Translations under genes and position numbers: made by a program
The notes under the pieces: model-generated
What the model saw: the letters and a program-made list of their open reading frames with translations, nothing else
What the model was told of the DNA's origin: nothing
Database searches by the model: none
NCBI RefSeq assembly: GCF_000026365.1
Contig: NC_012996.1
Span: forward strand, 1,178,001 to 1,242,000
Length of the DNA: 64,000 nt
Reading direction: 5' to 3'
Origin: Zygosaccharomyces rouxii
Taxonomy: Eukaryota; Ascomycota; Saccharomycetes; Saccharomycetales; Saccharomycetaceae
Shown: positions 40,989 through 49,805 of the stretch, in pieces
Position numbering within the stretch: position 1 is the stretch's first letter
Layout: the number at the start of each line of letters is the position of its first letter

Positions 40989-43900
40989 TCAAGTCTGCTT
41001 GTACACTCCATTATGAGTAGTACTACTACTGCCAGCAGTTAAAGTTGATGAAGGATTCACTACTTGAGTATGCTGATGATTTTGAGGTGGTAACATCAAC
41101 ATATCGACTAATGCCCTTGGTGTCTCAACGAATTGATCATGATTGGAAGGATTTACATGAGCACCTTCATCAATGAATCCTTCAAATAAAACGTCATTTT
41201 GCTCTGGTACTACCACTTCTGCTGTTGTTGATGTAGCAGGAATCAATGCACCATTTGGATCCGAATTAGGTGGAGCGCTAATACTTTGAGACCGATTCCT
41301 TTTATTTGTATTGGCGTTCAATGCATAATTTTCTAGTGAATGCGTCCCACTTGAAGTTGCCCTTCCTTCTCCTTCACCATTTTGCAAGGGAGCCAGCCCC
41401 TCTTGATGAGTTTCATTAGAGCCAGACACATTCAAATTGTTAACATCTGATTGCGGTACCTGGCCTAAAAAAACGTGGTCTAATGTATGCCGTCTTAGTC
41501 GATCGTTACCACGATGCACAGATAACTTGTTGCTATCATTTTTATGACCATTTCTTTGGAACAAAGAACCCGTTCTTCTGCTTAAGGGAATTTCCAACGG
41601 TTTATCATTATCATCATCATCATCATCATCCTCAGCATAACCATCATCGGTTTCTTCATTAGCAATTAAAATTTGTGATCTATGTTTCGACATGTCAATG
41701 ATATTAGCACTATCATGTTCGCTAATATTACTTCTTGGCTTTCGACTCTCATTCAAATTTGAAGCATTGATGACATTTTGTTGTTTTTGTTTTTGTTTTT
41801 GTTTTTGTTCTTGTCGTTGTAAAGTGGTAGGTTGAATATTATCAAAAATTGGTCTACCACCATCCACCTTAGGTGCAAAGATATCAAACTGTTCCATAAC
41901 TGCATGTGGGTTTGATCTTAACAACTGATTTTTAGTGAATATTTGAGGATTATCGTTAAACATGTCAACATTCTCCAAATAGTCTATTTCATTCCAATTA
42001 TAAAAGGCTTGACCATGGTTCCCATTGTTGTTACCACCGCCATTCAAATTTAATTTAAACGAAACAATTAATTGTTGTAAAAGTGGATCATGTAATTTAT
42101 CAGCCAGGTAAAATCTACACCATTGATTTATCATACTCTGATAACGATCAAATTTCCAATGTACTTGACCCTTTAATTCATCGTTATTACTCCCTGGTGC
42201 TAATACCCAGTTGTTTAAAGTGGTTAAACACAGACGAATAATGTCCCTATTATGACAGGGCAGTAAATGCACAACCTTTAACTGTTGTGGCTGTTCGAAC
42301 TTTGCATGATCCATTAAAACAAGTGAATATAACGATAAAATTTCATACGCAATTTCTTCTAAATTGGAACCATGCAATGATGTATTGTCAAAATCATTAG
42401 TAGCAGTAATAGAAGATTCACCTTTATTTGGATGTGTAAATTTTTCATTCGAAAGAAAAGATATGATCAAATAAAACAATGTCAATTGAATCTCAACCAT
42501 ATCAGGTTTTGTTAGAGTGGTTGACCCATGACCGTTATCATCATCAGGATCAAAATCATCCTCATGATCTTGAATTTGATGGTATAATTTCCACTTAACG
42601 AGTAGCCGACGAAATGATTCCGTCACGTAGACAAGTTTAGACTTACCATTAGAATGACCACCTGATAAAGTATGCAACAAATTACAACCATCTAAAGAAT
42701 CTGCAGTGAAATTTAGAAGCAATGTGAATGGTGTTAAGGATGGCACGTTTAAAGATTTTACCGATTGTGGACGAAATTCATCAACTAAAAAGTTTGATTT
42801 GGGTAAGCCTTGTAATAATGTCCACCAGGAATCTAAAAATTGGAAAACCCAAAATGTAACTACCCTATGACTTTGAGGTGAAATTTCCCAATTGGGATGG
42901 ATCGAAATCATTCTTTTTGAGTTAACATAAAGACCTAAATTTAAAACCACTGAATATGCAATATGAAGTAATTCTGTCGCCCAAACCTGTGAATTATCAC
43001 TTGAGTGATGTATAATTGATGACGTTTGGCCTCCCATAAAATAAAAACTTGCCAATAAAATACATTGTAACGTCTCCAATTTTGTCTTTGAGGATAAACA
43101 AACCATTTTCGTCAATTGAAACAGTTTAAAATCGTTAAAACATGACCAGTTAAGTTGAATGATGTAAAGTAAGGTTAATAACCTTATTGGATTAACATCT
43201 GTGTCAATTGTAGACAAACTAGCATCCTGATGAATTAAATGATGTAACAAATCATTCTCCCATTTATCAAATGGATATAGAATCGGTACTAATGAATTTT
43301 CGAATTTACCGAAATCTGCTACTGCAGTTCGTAGTAATTTAACTAGTTTGGGTAAATTGTAATCATATTTGACCAGAAGGAACCTGGGTAAGAAAAGAAA
43401 GTTACTATCCAATTGTAAAATATTTTTCATTGCAGATAATTGATAATTGATAAAAGAATCAGTTTCACAGTGTCTTTTTGTAGCCTCATCGGGTGGTGCC
43501 GGTAATGAGCCTGTTAGCATATTCCATGTACTATTGCCCATATAATTTTCATCCCTCCGATAATTATCATAATAATGAAAAGTATCATTAACAAATGGGA
43601 ATTCCAACTCACCACCCCCATTCGTATTTGAGAGACTCCTTTCTTCCTCTTGTGAATAATCACCGTATGTAGATGGTATCATGGTTGGTTTAATATCACT
43701 ATCATCATTATCATTATCATTACCGCTATTATCATTACTGCTATTAATATTTTCATCAGTTATTTCAACACTAATTCCCTTACCTTCTAATATTTTTTGT
43801 AATCTAACAACTTCGCTTTCTAACATCTCTGTGTAACCACGGGGGAAACCTCTTCTAGTTAACCTATCACTTGTCCTACATGTAAAATTAACTTTAGTAC

Positions 43901-44072
43901 ATTGGGAACAAGTTGGCTTCATACCATCACATTTGATTTTTTTCAATCTACATCTATCACAGGCCTGTGATTGTCTCATCTTTTTATTCTTGGCGATCAG
44001 TAATGCTTTTTCACCTTGAGGTGGCCGCGGTTGACCATATTTCCTCTTGCCCTCCTTTTTTTCAACTGGCAT
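40989..44072 (-). CDS. SIP4: Zn2Cys6 transcription factor Sip4
   Basis: A 1027-residue regulator (S. cerevisiae Sip4 829 aa). Sip4 activates gluconeogenic genes through carbon-source-responsive elements when glucose is absent, downstream of Snf1. The zinc cluster, starting QACDRCRLKKIKCDG near residue 36 with six Cys, is followed by RRGFPRGYTEMLESEVVRLQ, the linker and dimerisation start typical of Sip4 and Cat8. RRGFPRGYTE favours Sip4. A fungal transcription-factor middle region (about 230-650) follows. The C-terminal 350 residues are low-complexity (QKQKQKQKQQ, an acidic DDDDDDD run, Asn-rich) and account for much of the extra length. Place between ARG3 and DPB11 matches YJL089W. Confidence 0.92.
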   Translation of the reverse strand: MPVEKKEGKRKYGQPRPPQGEKALLIAKNKKMRQSQACDRCRLKKIKCDGMKPTCSQCTKVNFTCRTSDRLTRRGFPRGYTEMLESEVVRLQKILEGKGISVEITDENINSSNDNSGNDNDNDDSDIKPTMIPSTYGDYSQEEERSLSNTNGGGELEFPFVNDTFHYYDNYRRDENYMGNSTWNMLTGSLPAPPDEATKRHCETDSFINYQLSAMKNILQLDSNFLFLPRFLLVKYDYNLPKLVKLLRTAVADFGKFENSLVPILYPFDKWENDLLHHLIHQDASLSTIDTDVNPIRLLTLLYIIQLNWSCFNDFKLFQLTKMVCLSSKTKLETLQCILLASFYFMGGQTSSIIHHSSDNSQVWATELLHIAYSVVLNLGLYVNSKRMISIHPNWEISPQSHRVVTFWVFQFLDSWWTLLQGLPKSNFLVDEFRPQSVKSLNVPSLTPFTLLLNFTADSLDGCNLLHTLSGGHSNGKSKLVYVTESFRRLLVKWKLYHQIQDHEDDFDPDDDNGHGSTTLTKPDMVEIQLTLFYLIISFLSNEKFTHPNKGESSITATNDFDNTSLHGSNLEEIAYEILSLYSLVLMDHAKFEQPQQLKVVHLLPCHNRDIIRLCLTTLNNWVLAPGSNNDELKGQVHWKFDRYQSMINQWCRFYLADKLHDPLLQQLIVSFKLNLNGGGNNNGNHGQAFYNWNEIDYLENVDMFNDNPQIFTKNQLLRSNPHAVMEQFDIFAPKVDGGRPIFDNIQPTTLQRQEQKQKQKQKQQNVINASNLNESRKPRSNISEHDSANIIDMSKHRSQILIANEETDDGYAEDDDDDDDNDKPLEIPLSRRTGSLFQRNGHKNDSNKLSVHRGNDRLRRHTLDHVFLGQVPQSDVNNLNVSGSNETHQEGLAPLQNGEGEGRATSSGTHSLENYALNANTNKRNRSQSISAPPNSDPNGALIPATSTTAEVVVPEQNDVLFEGFIDEGAHVNPSNHDQFVETPRALVDMLMLPPQNHQHTQVVNPSSTLTAGSSSTTHNGVYKQT

Positions 44073-45667
44073 AACTAAACAATTTATCTTCTGTGATTAA
44101 ACCTTTTAAGCAGAACTTGAAATGTTCCACATTTCTCGAAGAAAGGAAGACCGATAATTAACCTCTTTTTTAAACCTAAATGCTCTTTCAAAACACCAAA
44201 TTGAGGTTGCGATAGTAAATTTGAATTTAAAGGTAAAGGCAAAGGTAAAGGTAAAAAAAAACAAAATAACAAAAGAAACTTTATTTTCCTATGTCCATTA
44301 TTATTATTATTATTGAGAATTAGTATCAGTATTGTTATTACGGTTATTCCCCGTTTTCCCTGTGTATGAGAATATGTGTTCACTCTTTTATTGTTACCGT
44401 TACTAATGCCATTCTCAAACTTCGATTTCGGATCAGAATTAGAACTGGATTCAGAAGAGTTGGTAAGGATATAGTACGTCATCGTGTTGCAAAAAAAACC
44501 TGTTAATTACTGTGGGCGGTTATTTTATGACGTGCACTGAGACGAGCAGGAGTAATCGGAGAGGAAAAAAGGGGCAGCAACGGAGACGAGGGAACTAGAC
44601 CAGGTATTTCGCTCCGCCCACCAATGTGGGCAACTATTGCGCTGCGGAAGACTCTGAGTGATTCTAGAAGAGTCATGATGAGTAAATAATGCATATGTGC
44701 GGGGGTGGGGGAGTAGGACAAAGCATGGCCCCTAAAAAAGAATAAAATAATAACATAATAACCGGCCGGTGAATGGCCGGCCCTGAAGGGCCGGAACACC
44801 GGAGCAGGGTCCAATAGTCACGGTCTTTTCGCGGGCGACCGGATGGAGATTATTCTCTGTAAATTTTGGCGCGCCTGTAATCAATGACGTCATCTTCCAA
44901 CTTTCGTCTCCCTCTCTCTACCCCGCATTACGCAGTTGAATTCCTCCGAACGGGCGAATTTTTCCGATCGCACAACCACTTGGTTTTACCGAAGTGCCTA
45001 CTAACCATGCATACTAGATGCATGGATCCAACAAACTTTGTATCTCGACCTCCGAAATATTAAGTGCAATTTTCGGAGTAAATAAGTTCCCCCCCAGAAT
45101 AATCAAGGTCTGCTCGAAGAAGGCAATACCTCGGAATTTTTGAAAAAGAGAAGAAGAAGATCTTATTTAGGCGAGAACTGAATGATTCACTGCATATGTC
45201 TGAAGGCCGTTCCATTCAAGTACCATCCCTTATTGAAGTCTCATCTTCGTAGTTACTTATTTGATGCGTCTAATTGCCATACTAACTCATATCGGGATCT
45301 TCTACATAAGTGAGCTGTAAAAGAAAAATTTATAGCGCTAGGTTCCCTTCAGTATGATGTGTTCTTAAGACTGGTACTGCTCCCTCAATCTTTAATCTCT
45401 TATATAAGAGATTCAGAGCGGAGAAAGATAGAGAAAAAAGCGTAGTATCAATACACGTATAAACTGATAAGCTATCCGCCGACGGAAGTCCGCGGAGGTG
45501 AAGAATCATAGACAAATACTTTATCTTAGAAGCATGGATCGGACAGGGTCAGTTGTCACTAACACGTCCAATATAATGATACACACTATACTTAGCTGAT
45601 GAATCAAGCAGAATTCGTACTCTTATAAGATACTATGATATTAAAGTAAACCAACAACAAGTAAGTA
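44073..45667. other. 1.6 kb region upstream of SIP4 and tRNA-Gly
   Basis: Gene-poor region. A minus-strand frame of 132 codons (44084-44482) ends 11 bp before the SIP4 ATG in a different phase; its Pro-Leu and Asn runs look like translated simple repeats, so it is more likely leader or uORF than gene. A GC-rich palindrome cluster lies at 44762-44803 and a perfect 8-bp inverted repeat at 45005-45025. I looked for a Ty3-like LTR beside the tRNA gene and found no convincing ends. Confidence 0.45.
44777..44794. promoter_or_regulatory. GC-rich palindrome with CGG-N10-CCG geometry
   Basis: A perfect inverted repeat with 8-bp arms (CCGGCCCT / AGGGCCGG) and a 2-nt centre. It includes CGG and CCG triplets separated by ten bases, the geometry recognised by some Zn2Cys6 dimers such as Put3. 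ACCGGCCGGT lies just before it (44761-44770) and CCGG AACA CCGG overlaps its end. It is about 700 bp upstream of the SIP4 ATG. Confidence 0.35.
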
Positions 45668-45738
45668 GCGCAAATGGTTTAGTGGTAAAATTCATCGTTG
45701 CCATCGATGAGCCCCTGGTTCGATTCCGGGTTTGCGCA
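45668..45738 (+). tRNA. tRNA-Gly (anticodon GCC)
   Basis: A 71-nt intronless tRNA. The acceptor stem GCGCAAA pairs with TTTGCGC, followed by discriminator A; the anticodon stem CATCG/CGATG encloses loop TTGCCAT with GCC at 45700-45702; the T arm has GGTTCGATTCC with one G-U pair in its stem. The internal A box (TGGTTTAGTGG) and B box (GGTTCGATTCC) are present. The sequence differs only slightly from S. cerevisiae tG(GCC). CAACAA about 10 bp upstream resembles the yeast tRNA transcription start context. Confidence 0.97.
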
Positions 45739-45742
45739 TAAA

Positions 45743-45748
45743 TTTTTT
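45743..45748 (+). terminator. Pol III terminator of tRNA-Gly
   Basis: A T6 run starting five bases after the mature tRNA 3' end, the standard RNA polymerase III stop. Confidence 0.85.
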
Positions 45749-45983
45749 CCTTTTTCCTTTTCAAAAAAGGCTAACTGTACGCAAAGACAAAGAACTGTTT
45801 TCTACCTAACAAGCTGTATCATAGACGATCTTATCAAGATCATAACTCGTCCATTGCCTGTACGTTCTCCTTGTATATTATTCCCACAACATATCATTGA
45901 GTATGCATCGCGTCTTAAAAATCTATCGGTAAAAAATCTACAAAACTATCAACACTAAACAGTTGAGTTCTCTACAATAACGT

Positions 45984-48050
45984 ATGAAACCTTTCCAAGG
46001 TATAACGTTTTGTCCAACTGGATTCAACGATGAGAGTTGCTCAAGAAATATTTCCAAAAAGATTGTTAAATTAGGTGGGTTTTTCAATAGAGATTTAACT
46101 CTTCAAGTAAACGTTTTAGTCATCGGTAAGACAAAAGACACAAAGAAATACAAATTTGCAGTCAGACATCGTCAAGACATTATATTTGTTTCTACGGAAT
46201 CTGTTGAATCAATTTATCAAAGATGGTTAGCAGGCGAAGAATTAAGCGGAGCACTGGATTTACTAAGATCAAGGTACTCTTTACCGCCCCTCGATGGAGT
46301 ATATGTGTTTATTGGTAGAGTTGATGATCAGATTTGCACTTTACAAAGATTAGAACAGTTATGTTACTTACAAGGCTGCTTTAAATGTAACAGCACACAT
46401 TTTACCAAGGATTGTCAAACTAAAAGTCAAGGAACGTTAGTTGTATTTGTATCTGATTCACTAGATGGTATTCGCGTAAAAGCAGCAATGGAATTGGGGA
46501 TTCCTATAATTCATCCCAAATGGGTATTAGACTGTCATAAAAGAAATGCATTGCTAGAGTTTGATCCATATTACTTATTAGAAACGATCGAACCTGGAAC
46601 CACACTGGATCAAATTGGAATAAATTCTTGTGACTGTTGGGATTCGTTGGCTGAACCGATTTCTGTAATTAGAGATCCAACCACTAATTCAGTAACAAGG
46701 ACTAATCCAAGAATCAAATTCAAACCTCAAGGTGATAAATTGTGGAGAAGAGCTATGTCGAATGCACCTCAATTGTCATTATCATCACCAACCTCTGCTC
46801 CTATAACTCCACAGCTACCTAAAGAAGAGATAGAAGAGTCTAACTTACATGAAAAAGATTCCACAGTGCATTATATTTTCCAAGACATTACTTTTAACAT
46901 AGATTCTAAGTTTTCCCAACATCATGCGACCATTTTACAAAAAGTCATTGAACAACAGGCGGGAATCTTATCCAAGGATTCAGCTCAATATCATATAATA
47001 CCCAGTAACTGTCCCATAGAAGGCATAGACTCCCATGGTGTTGTAACAGAATTTTTCATAGAAAGGTGTTTACACTACAAAAAATTGATAGACCCTCCAG
47101 ATTCATGGTGCAAACCTTTTTTACGATCCTTAAATGTAATATTAAAACCTTCCCAATCACTTCTGCATGATAATAAAAGTAATTTTTTGAAAGTTTCCAT
47201 TACTGGTTTTAAAGGTGTTGAATTATTACACCTTACAAAAATATTAAAGATCATGGAACCTTTGGGAATAAAATTTACGGAATATTTAAACAGTTCCACA
47301 GATCTATTATTAATCAATCTATCTTCATTACCTAGTATACCCACTTCACACCCCTTGTGGAAAAACAAATATGGCGATTTATTCCATTTGCAAGCGAAAG
47401 AAGATGAAAAGAGTAAAACTTCTAATCAAGTGTTTCGTAATTCCATGAAACGGAAAATTGAATTCGTTAAACAAAAGCATTCTATACCGGTAGTAACACC
47501 AGCATTTCTGATGAATCTGCTGGCACATTCATCTGGTCTTCACTCCTCAGAGAAAAGTACCGTCTATTTAAACAATATCAATTGGTGCATAATCTGTCCC
47601 AGAGGGACAAGGGAAAATTTCGCAATTGATATCTTACCAAAGAAGGGTTCACAACCTCCATTTTTTTCGAGGGAATCATCATCCGTAACACCGTCCATCA
47701 AAGAATCTGGATTAGAAGTGCTGAGCAAAGTCAATCAAGTAAGTCATTCGAAAGTAAGAACAAATCCACCTAAAAGACCAGATTATGGGGAAAATAATCC
47801 AGGAGAAAGCCCCTCCAAACGTCATCAACCAGAGAAAAAGAATGATAGGGTCTCCAGTTGGGGAAATCTAATGTCAGAGGAGGCTAACAATGTGGGAGGA
47901 ACAGATTTGGATTTCGATCCAATCGAACCTACCCCAGGGAATGTTGATGTAAATTTTACTCAAGTGACTTATGGTAACTCGGCTCAAGACGTAAACCAGG
48001 GGAAAATAAGAAGATTGACAAGGAAACAAATGAAGGAATTGGGATCCTAA
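45984..48050 (+). CDS. DPB11: BRCT scaffold protein Dpb11 (TopBP1 homologue)
   Basis: A 688-residue protein (S. cerevisiae 764 aa) needed to start DNA replication and for the Mec1 checkpoint: its BRCT pairs bind CDK-phosphorylated Sld3 and Sld2. BRCT1 begins at the N-terminus (FQGITFCPTGF, about 4-90). BRCT2 spans about 105-200 with IIHPKWVLDC. BRCT3 begins near 295 (VHYIFQDITFNID). BRCT4 follows at about 390-510. The C-terminal tail (about 520-688) is Ser/Pro/Lys-rich, shorter than in S. cerevisiae, and ends RRLTRKQMKELGS. Order SIP4-DPB11-GWT1 matches YJL089W-YJL090C-YJL091C. Confidence 0.94.
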   Translation: MKPFQGITFCPTGFNDESCSRNISKKIVKLGGFFNRDLTLQVNVLVIGKTKDTKKYKFAVRHRQDIIFVSTESVESIYQRWLAGEELSGALDLLRSRYSLPPLDGVYVFIGRVDDQICTLQRLEQLCYLQGCFKCNSTHFTKDCQTKSQGTLVVFVSDSLDGIRVKAAMELGIPIIHPKWVLDCHKRNALLEFDPYYLLETIEPGTTLDQIGINSCDCWDSLAEPISVIRDPTTNSVTRTNPRIKFKPQGDKLWRRAMSNAPQLSLSSPTSAPITPQLPKEEIEESNLHEKDSTVHYIFQDITFNIDSKFSQHHATILQKVIEQQAGILSKDSAQYHIIPSNCPIEGIDSHGVVTEFFIERCLHYKKLIDPPDSWCKPFLRSLNVILKPSQSLLHDNKSNFLKVSITGFKGVELLHLTKILKIMEPLGIKFTEYLNSSTDLLLINLSSLPSIPTSHPLWKNKYGDLFHLQAKEDEKSKTSNQVFRNSMKRKIEFVKQKHSIPVVTPAFLMNLLAHSSGLHSSEKSTVYLNNINWCIICPRGTRENFAIDILPKKGSQPPFFSRESSSVTPSIKESGLEVLSKVNQVSHSKVRTNPPKRPDYGENNPGESPSKRHQPEKKNDRVSSWGNLMSEEANNVGGTDLDFDPIEPTPGNVDVNFTQVTYGNSAQDVNQGKIRRLTRKQMKELGS

Positions 48051-48216
48051 TCTTTGCATTTACTAAATTTATATATATATGTGTATGAGTTAATTCACTT
48101 TTACTGGCGTTTATTAGAAGCAGACACGCGACGTGGGGGAAAACCGTTAATCACTGAACACTTCGAAGGACCGGAGTTTAATTGACAAAAGTTGAATTCT
48201 GGAAACTATCCTGCCA

Positions 48217-49683
48217 ATGTCTGTCGATCTGAGGGAGCGTAAGGAACAGTTTGTTACTGGCCTTCAAGGGGGGTCCATCGAAGAGATCAACACCGTTACA
48301 GCGGTGGCTCCTCTTGTGTATTTCTGCTGGAATCTGTTGTCATCATCCACTTATGGCTCGAATCTAATGGTGGATTTTGCATTGAACTGGGTATGCCCAC
48401 TTCTTTGCATTACAACGTATTCTAGTAGGGTTGGATTATTGTACACATTGATTTCAGTCCCCTGTATTTCCATATGGTTTATCAATAGAATGCAAGCAGG
48501 TTCTCAAAAGACTACTCACAAGAAAAAGGCTGGTTCTGCAGATCCCCAGAAGTTCCAATTGACCAAAAAACCATTTATTACTGCTTATCGTAGTGGCATG
48601 CTCGTTCTCACTGTACTTGCCATTCTAGCGGTGGATTTCCCAGTCTTCCCAAGGAGATTTGCCAAAGTTGAGACTTGGGGAACTTCTTTAATGGATTTGG
48701 GGGTTGGTTCATTCGTATTCAGCAATGGACTTGTATCTGCAAGAGCCCTTCTAAAAGAACGCCTTCATCCAGAGAGAAAACTGAGTCTAGCCAAGAAATC
48801 TCTCATTGCCGTAAGATCTATGGTAACGTTGTTAATCATTGGTTTAATTCGACTCTGTTTTGTGAAAAATTTAGAGTATCAGGAACATGTTACAGAATAT
48901 GGTGTTCATTGGAACTTCTTCATCACCTTATCACTTTTACCGCCAGTGCTTGTGTTTTTAGAGCCTATTACTCACTACATTCCAAGATTTGCCATTGCGA
49001 CAGCAACATCTATTATTTATGAGATTATATTGGCTAGAAACGAGAAAGTGTTAAATTTTTTGGTTTTGGCACCTCGTACAGATTTCTTCAGCGCCAATAG
49101 AGAAGGTATAGTATCCTTCACCGGTTATTGTTCTATCTTCCTCTGGGGACAAACCACAGGCTTCTACATTTTGGGCAACAAACCAACTAAAAATAATCTT
49201 TACAAGCCATCGGTTGACCCATTACTTGAACCAAAAGGCACCCAAAAAATATCATCGTGGGATAAATGGACCACAGTAAGCCCTTTAACAGGACTTTTCC
49301 TTTGGACTGGGGCGTTTTTCATTTTATTTTTCTTCGTATTGCCTGTGCTTCCCTTCGACGTATCTAGAAGATTTGCCAATTTACCTTATGTTATATGGGT
49401 TGTGGGAGTCAACCAAGGTGGATTAGCCGTTTACTGCTTAATTGACATTATCTTTGGGCTCAATGATGCTAACTACAAGATACCTACTATATTGGAAGCA
49501 TTAAACTGCAATGGATTACTCATGTTTTTACTCTCAAATGTGACTACAGGTCTGATCAACATGTCAATGGTAACCATTGATGCTTCAAATACGGTTTCTG
49601 TGATTACGTTACTTCTATATTCATCGTTTTTAACAGCTGCCGCTGTTATCCTCTATCAGAAAAAAATCTTCATCAAAATATGA
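48217..49683 (+). CDS. GWT1: GPI-anchor inositol acyltransferase Gwt1
   Basis: A 488-residue ER membrane protein (S. cerevisiae 490 aa) that acylates the inositol of GlcN-PI early in GPI-anchor synthesis. About a dozen hydrophobic helices are spread over the sequence. Conserved PIG-W/Gwt1 segments include RKEQFVTGLQGGSIEEIN at the N-terminus, WGTSLMDLGVGSFVFSNGLV near residue 151-170, VTEYGVHWNFF near 228 and FFSANREGIVSFTGYCSIF near 290. SED1-type proteins upstream depend on this pathway for anchoring. Confidence 0.96.
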   Translation: MSVDLRERKEQFVTGLQGGSIEEINTVTAVAPLVYFCWNLLSSSTYGSNLMVDFALNWVCPLLCITTYSSRVGLLYTLISVPCISIWFINRMQAGSQKTTHKKKAGSADPQKFQLTKKPFITAYRSGMLVLTVLAILAVDFPVFPRRFAKVETWGTSLMDLGVGSFVFSNGLVSARALLKERLHPERKLSLAKKSLIAVRSMVTLLIIGLIRLCFVKNLEYQEHVTEYGVHWNFFITLSLLPPVLVFLEPITHYIPRFAIATATSIIYEIILARNEKVLNFLVLAPRTDFFSANREGIVSFTGYCSIFLWGQTTGFYILGNKPTKNNLYKPSVDPLLEPKGTQKISSWDKWTTVSPLTGLFLWTGAFFILFFFVLPVLPFDVSRRFANLPYVIWVVGVNQGGLAVYCLIDIIFGLNDANYKIPTILEALNCNGLLMFLLSNVTTGLINMSMVTIDASNTVSVITLLLYSSFLTAAAVILYQKKIFIKI

Positions 49684-49805
49684 AGATAGACGCCTATTTC
49701 TTTGCAGTTTTCCATAACTCCATTAACTAAAAATGCATTTCTATATGTACATATGAATATTTCCAATTTTTTGTTTTTTTTAGCAGCTTCCCTATCATTT
49801 GAGTT

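Noticed and set aside
44503..44814. 103-codon minus-strand frame upstream of SIP4
   Set aside because: Overlaps the GC-rich palindrome cluster, has no protein-like conservation that I can recognise, and starts within repeat sequence.
45330..45660. Possible solo LTR (Ty3/sigma-like) 5' of tRNA-Gly
   Set aside because: The CAACAACA near 45651-45659 looked like an LTR end, but no matching TGTTG terminus at the right distance was found. The motif is better explained as the tRNA transcription-start context.
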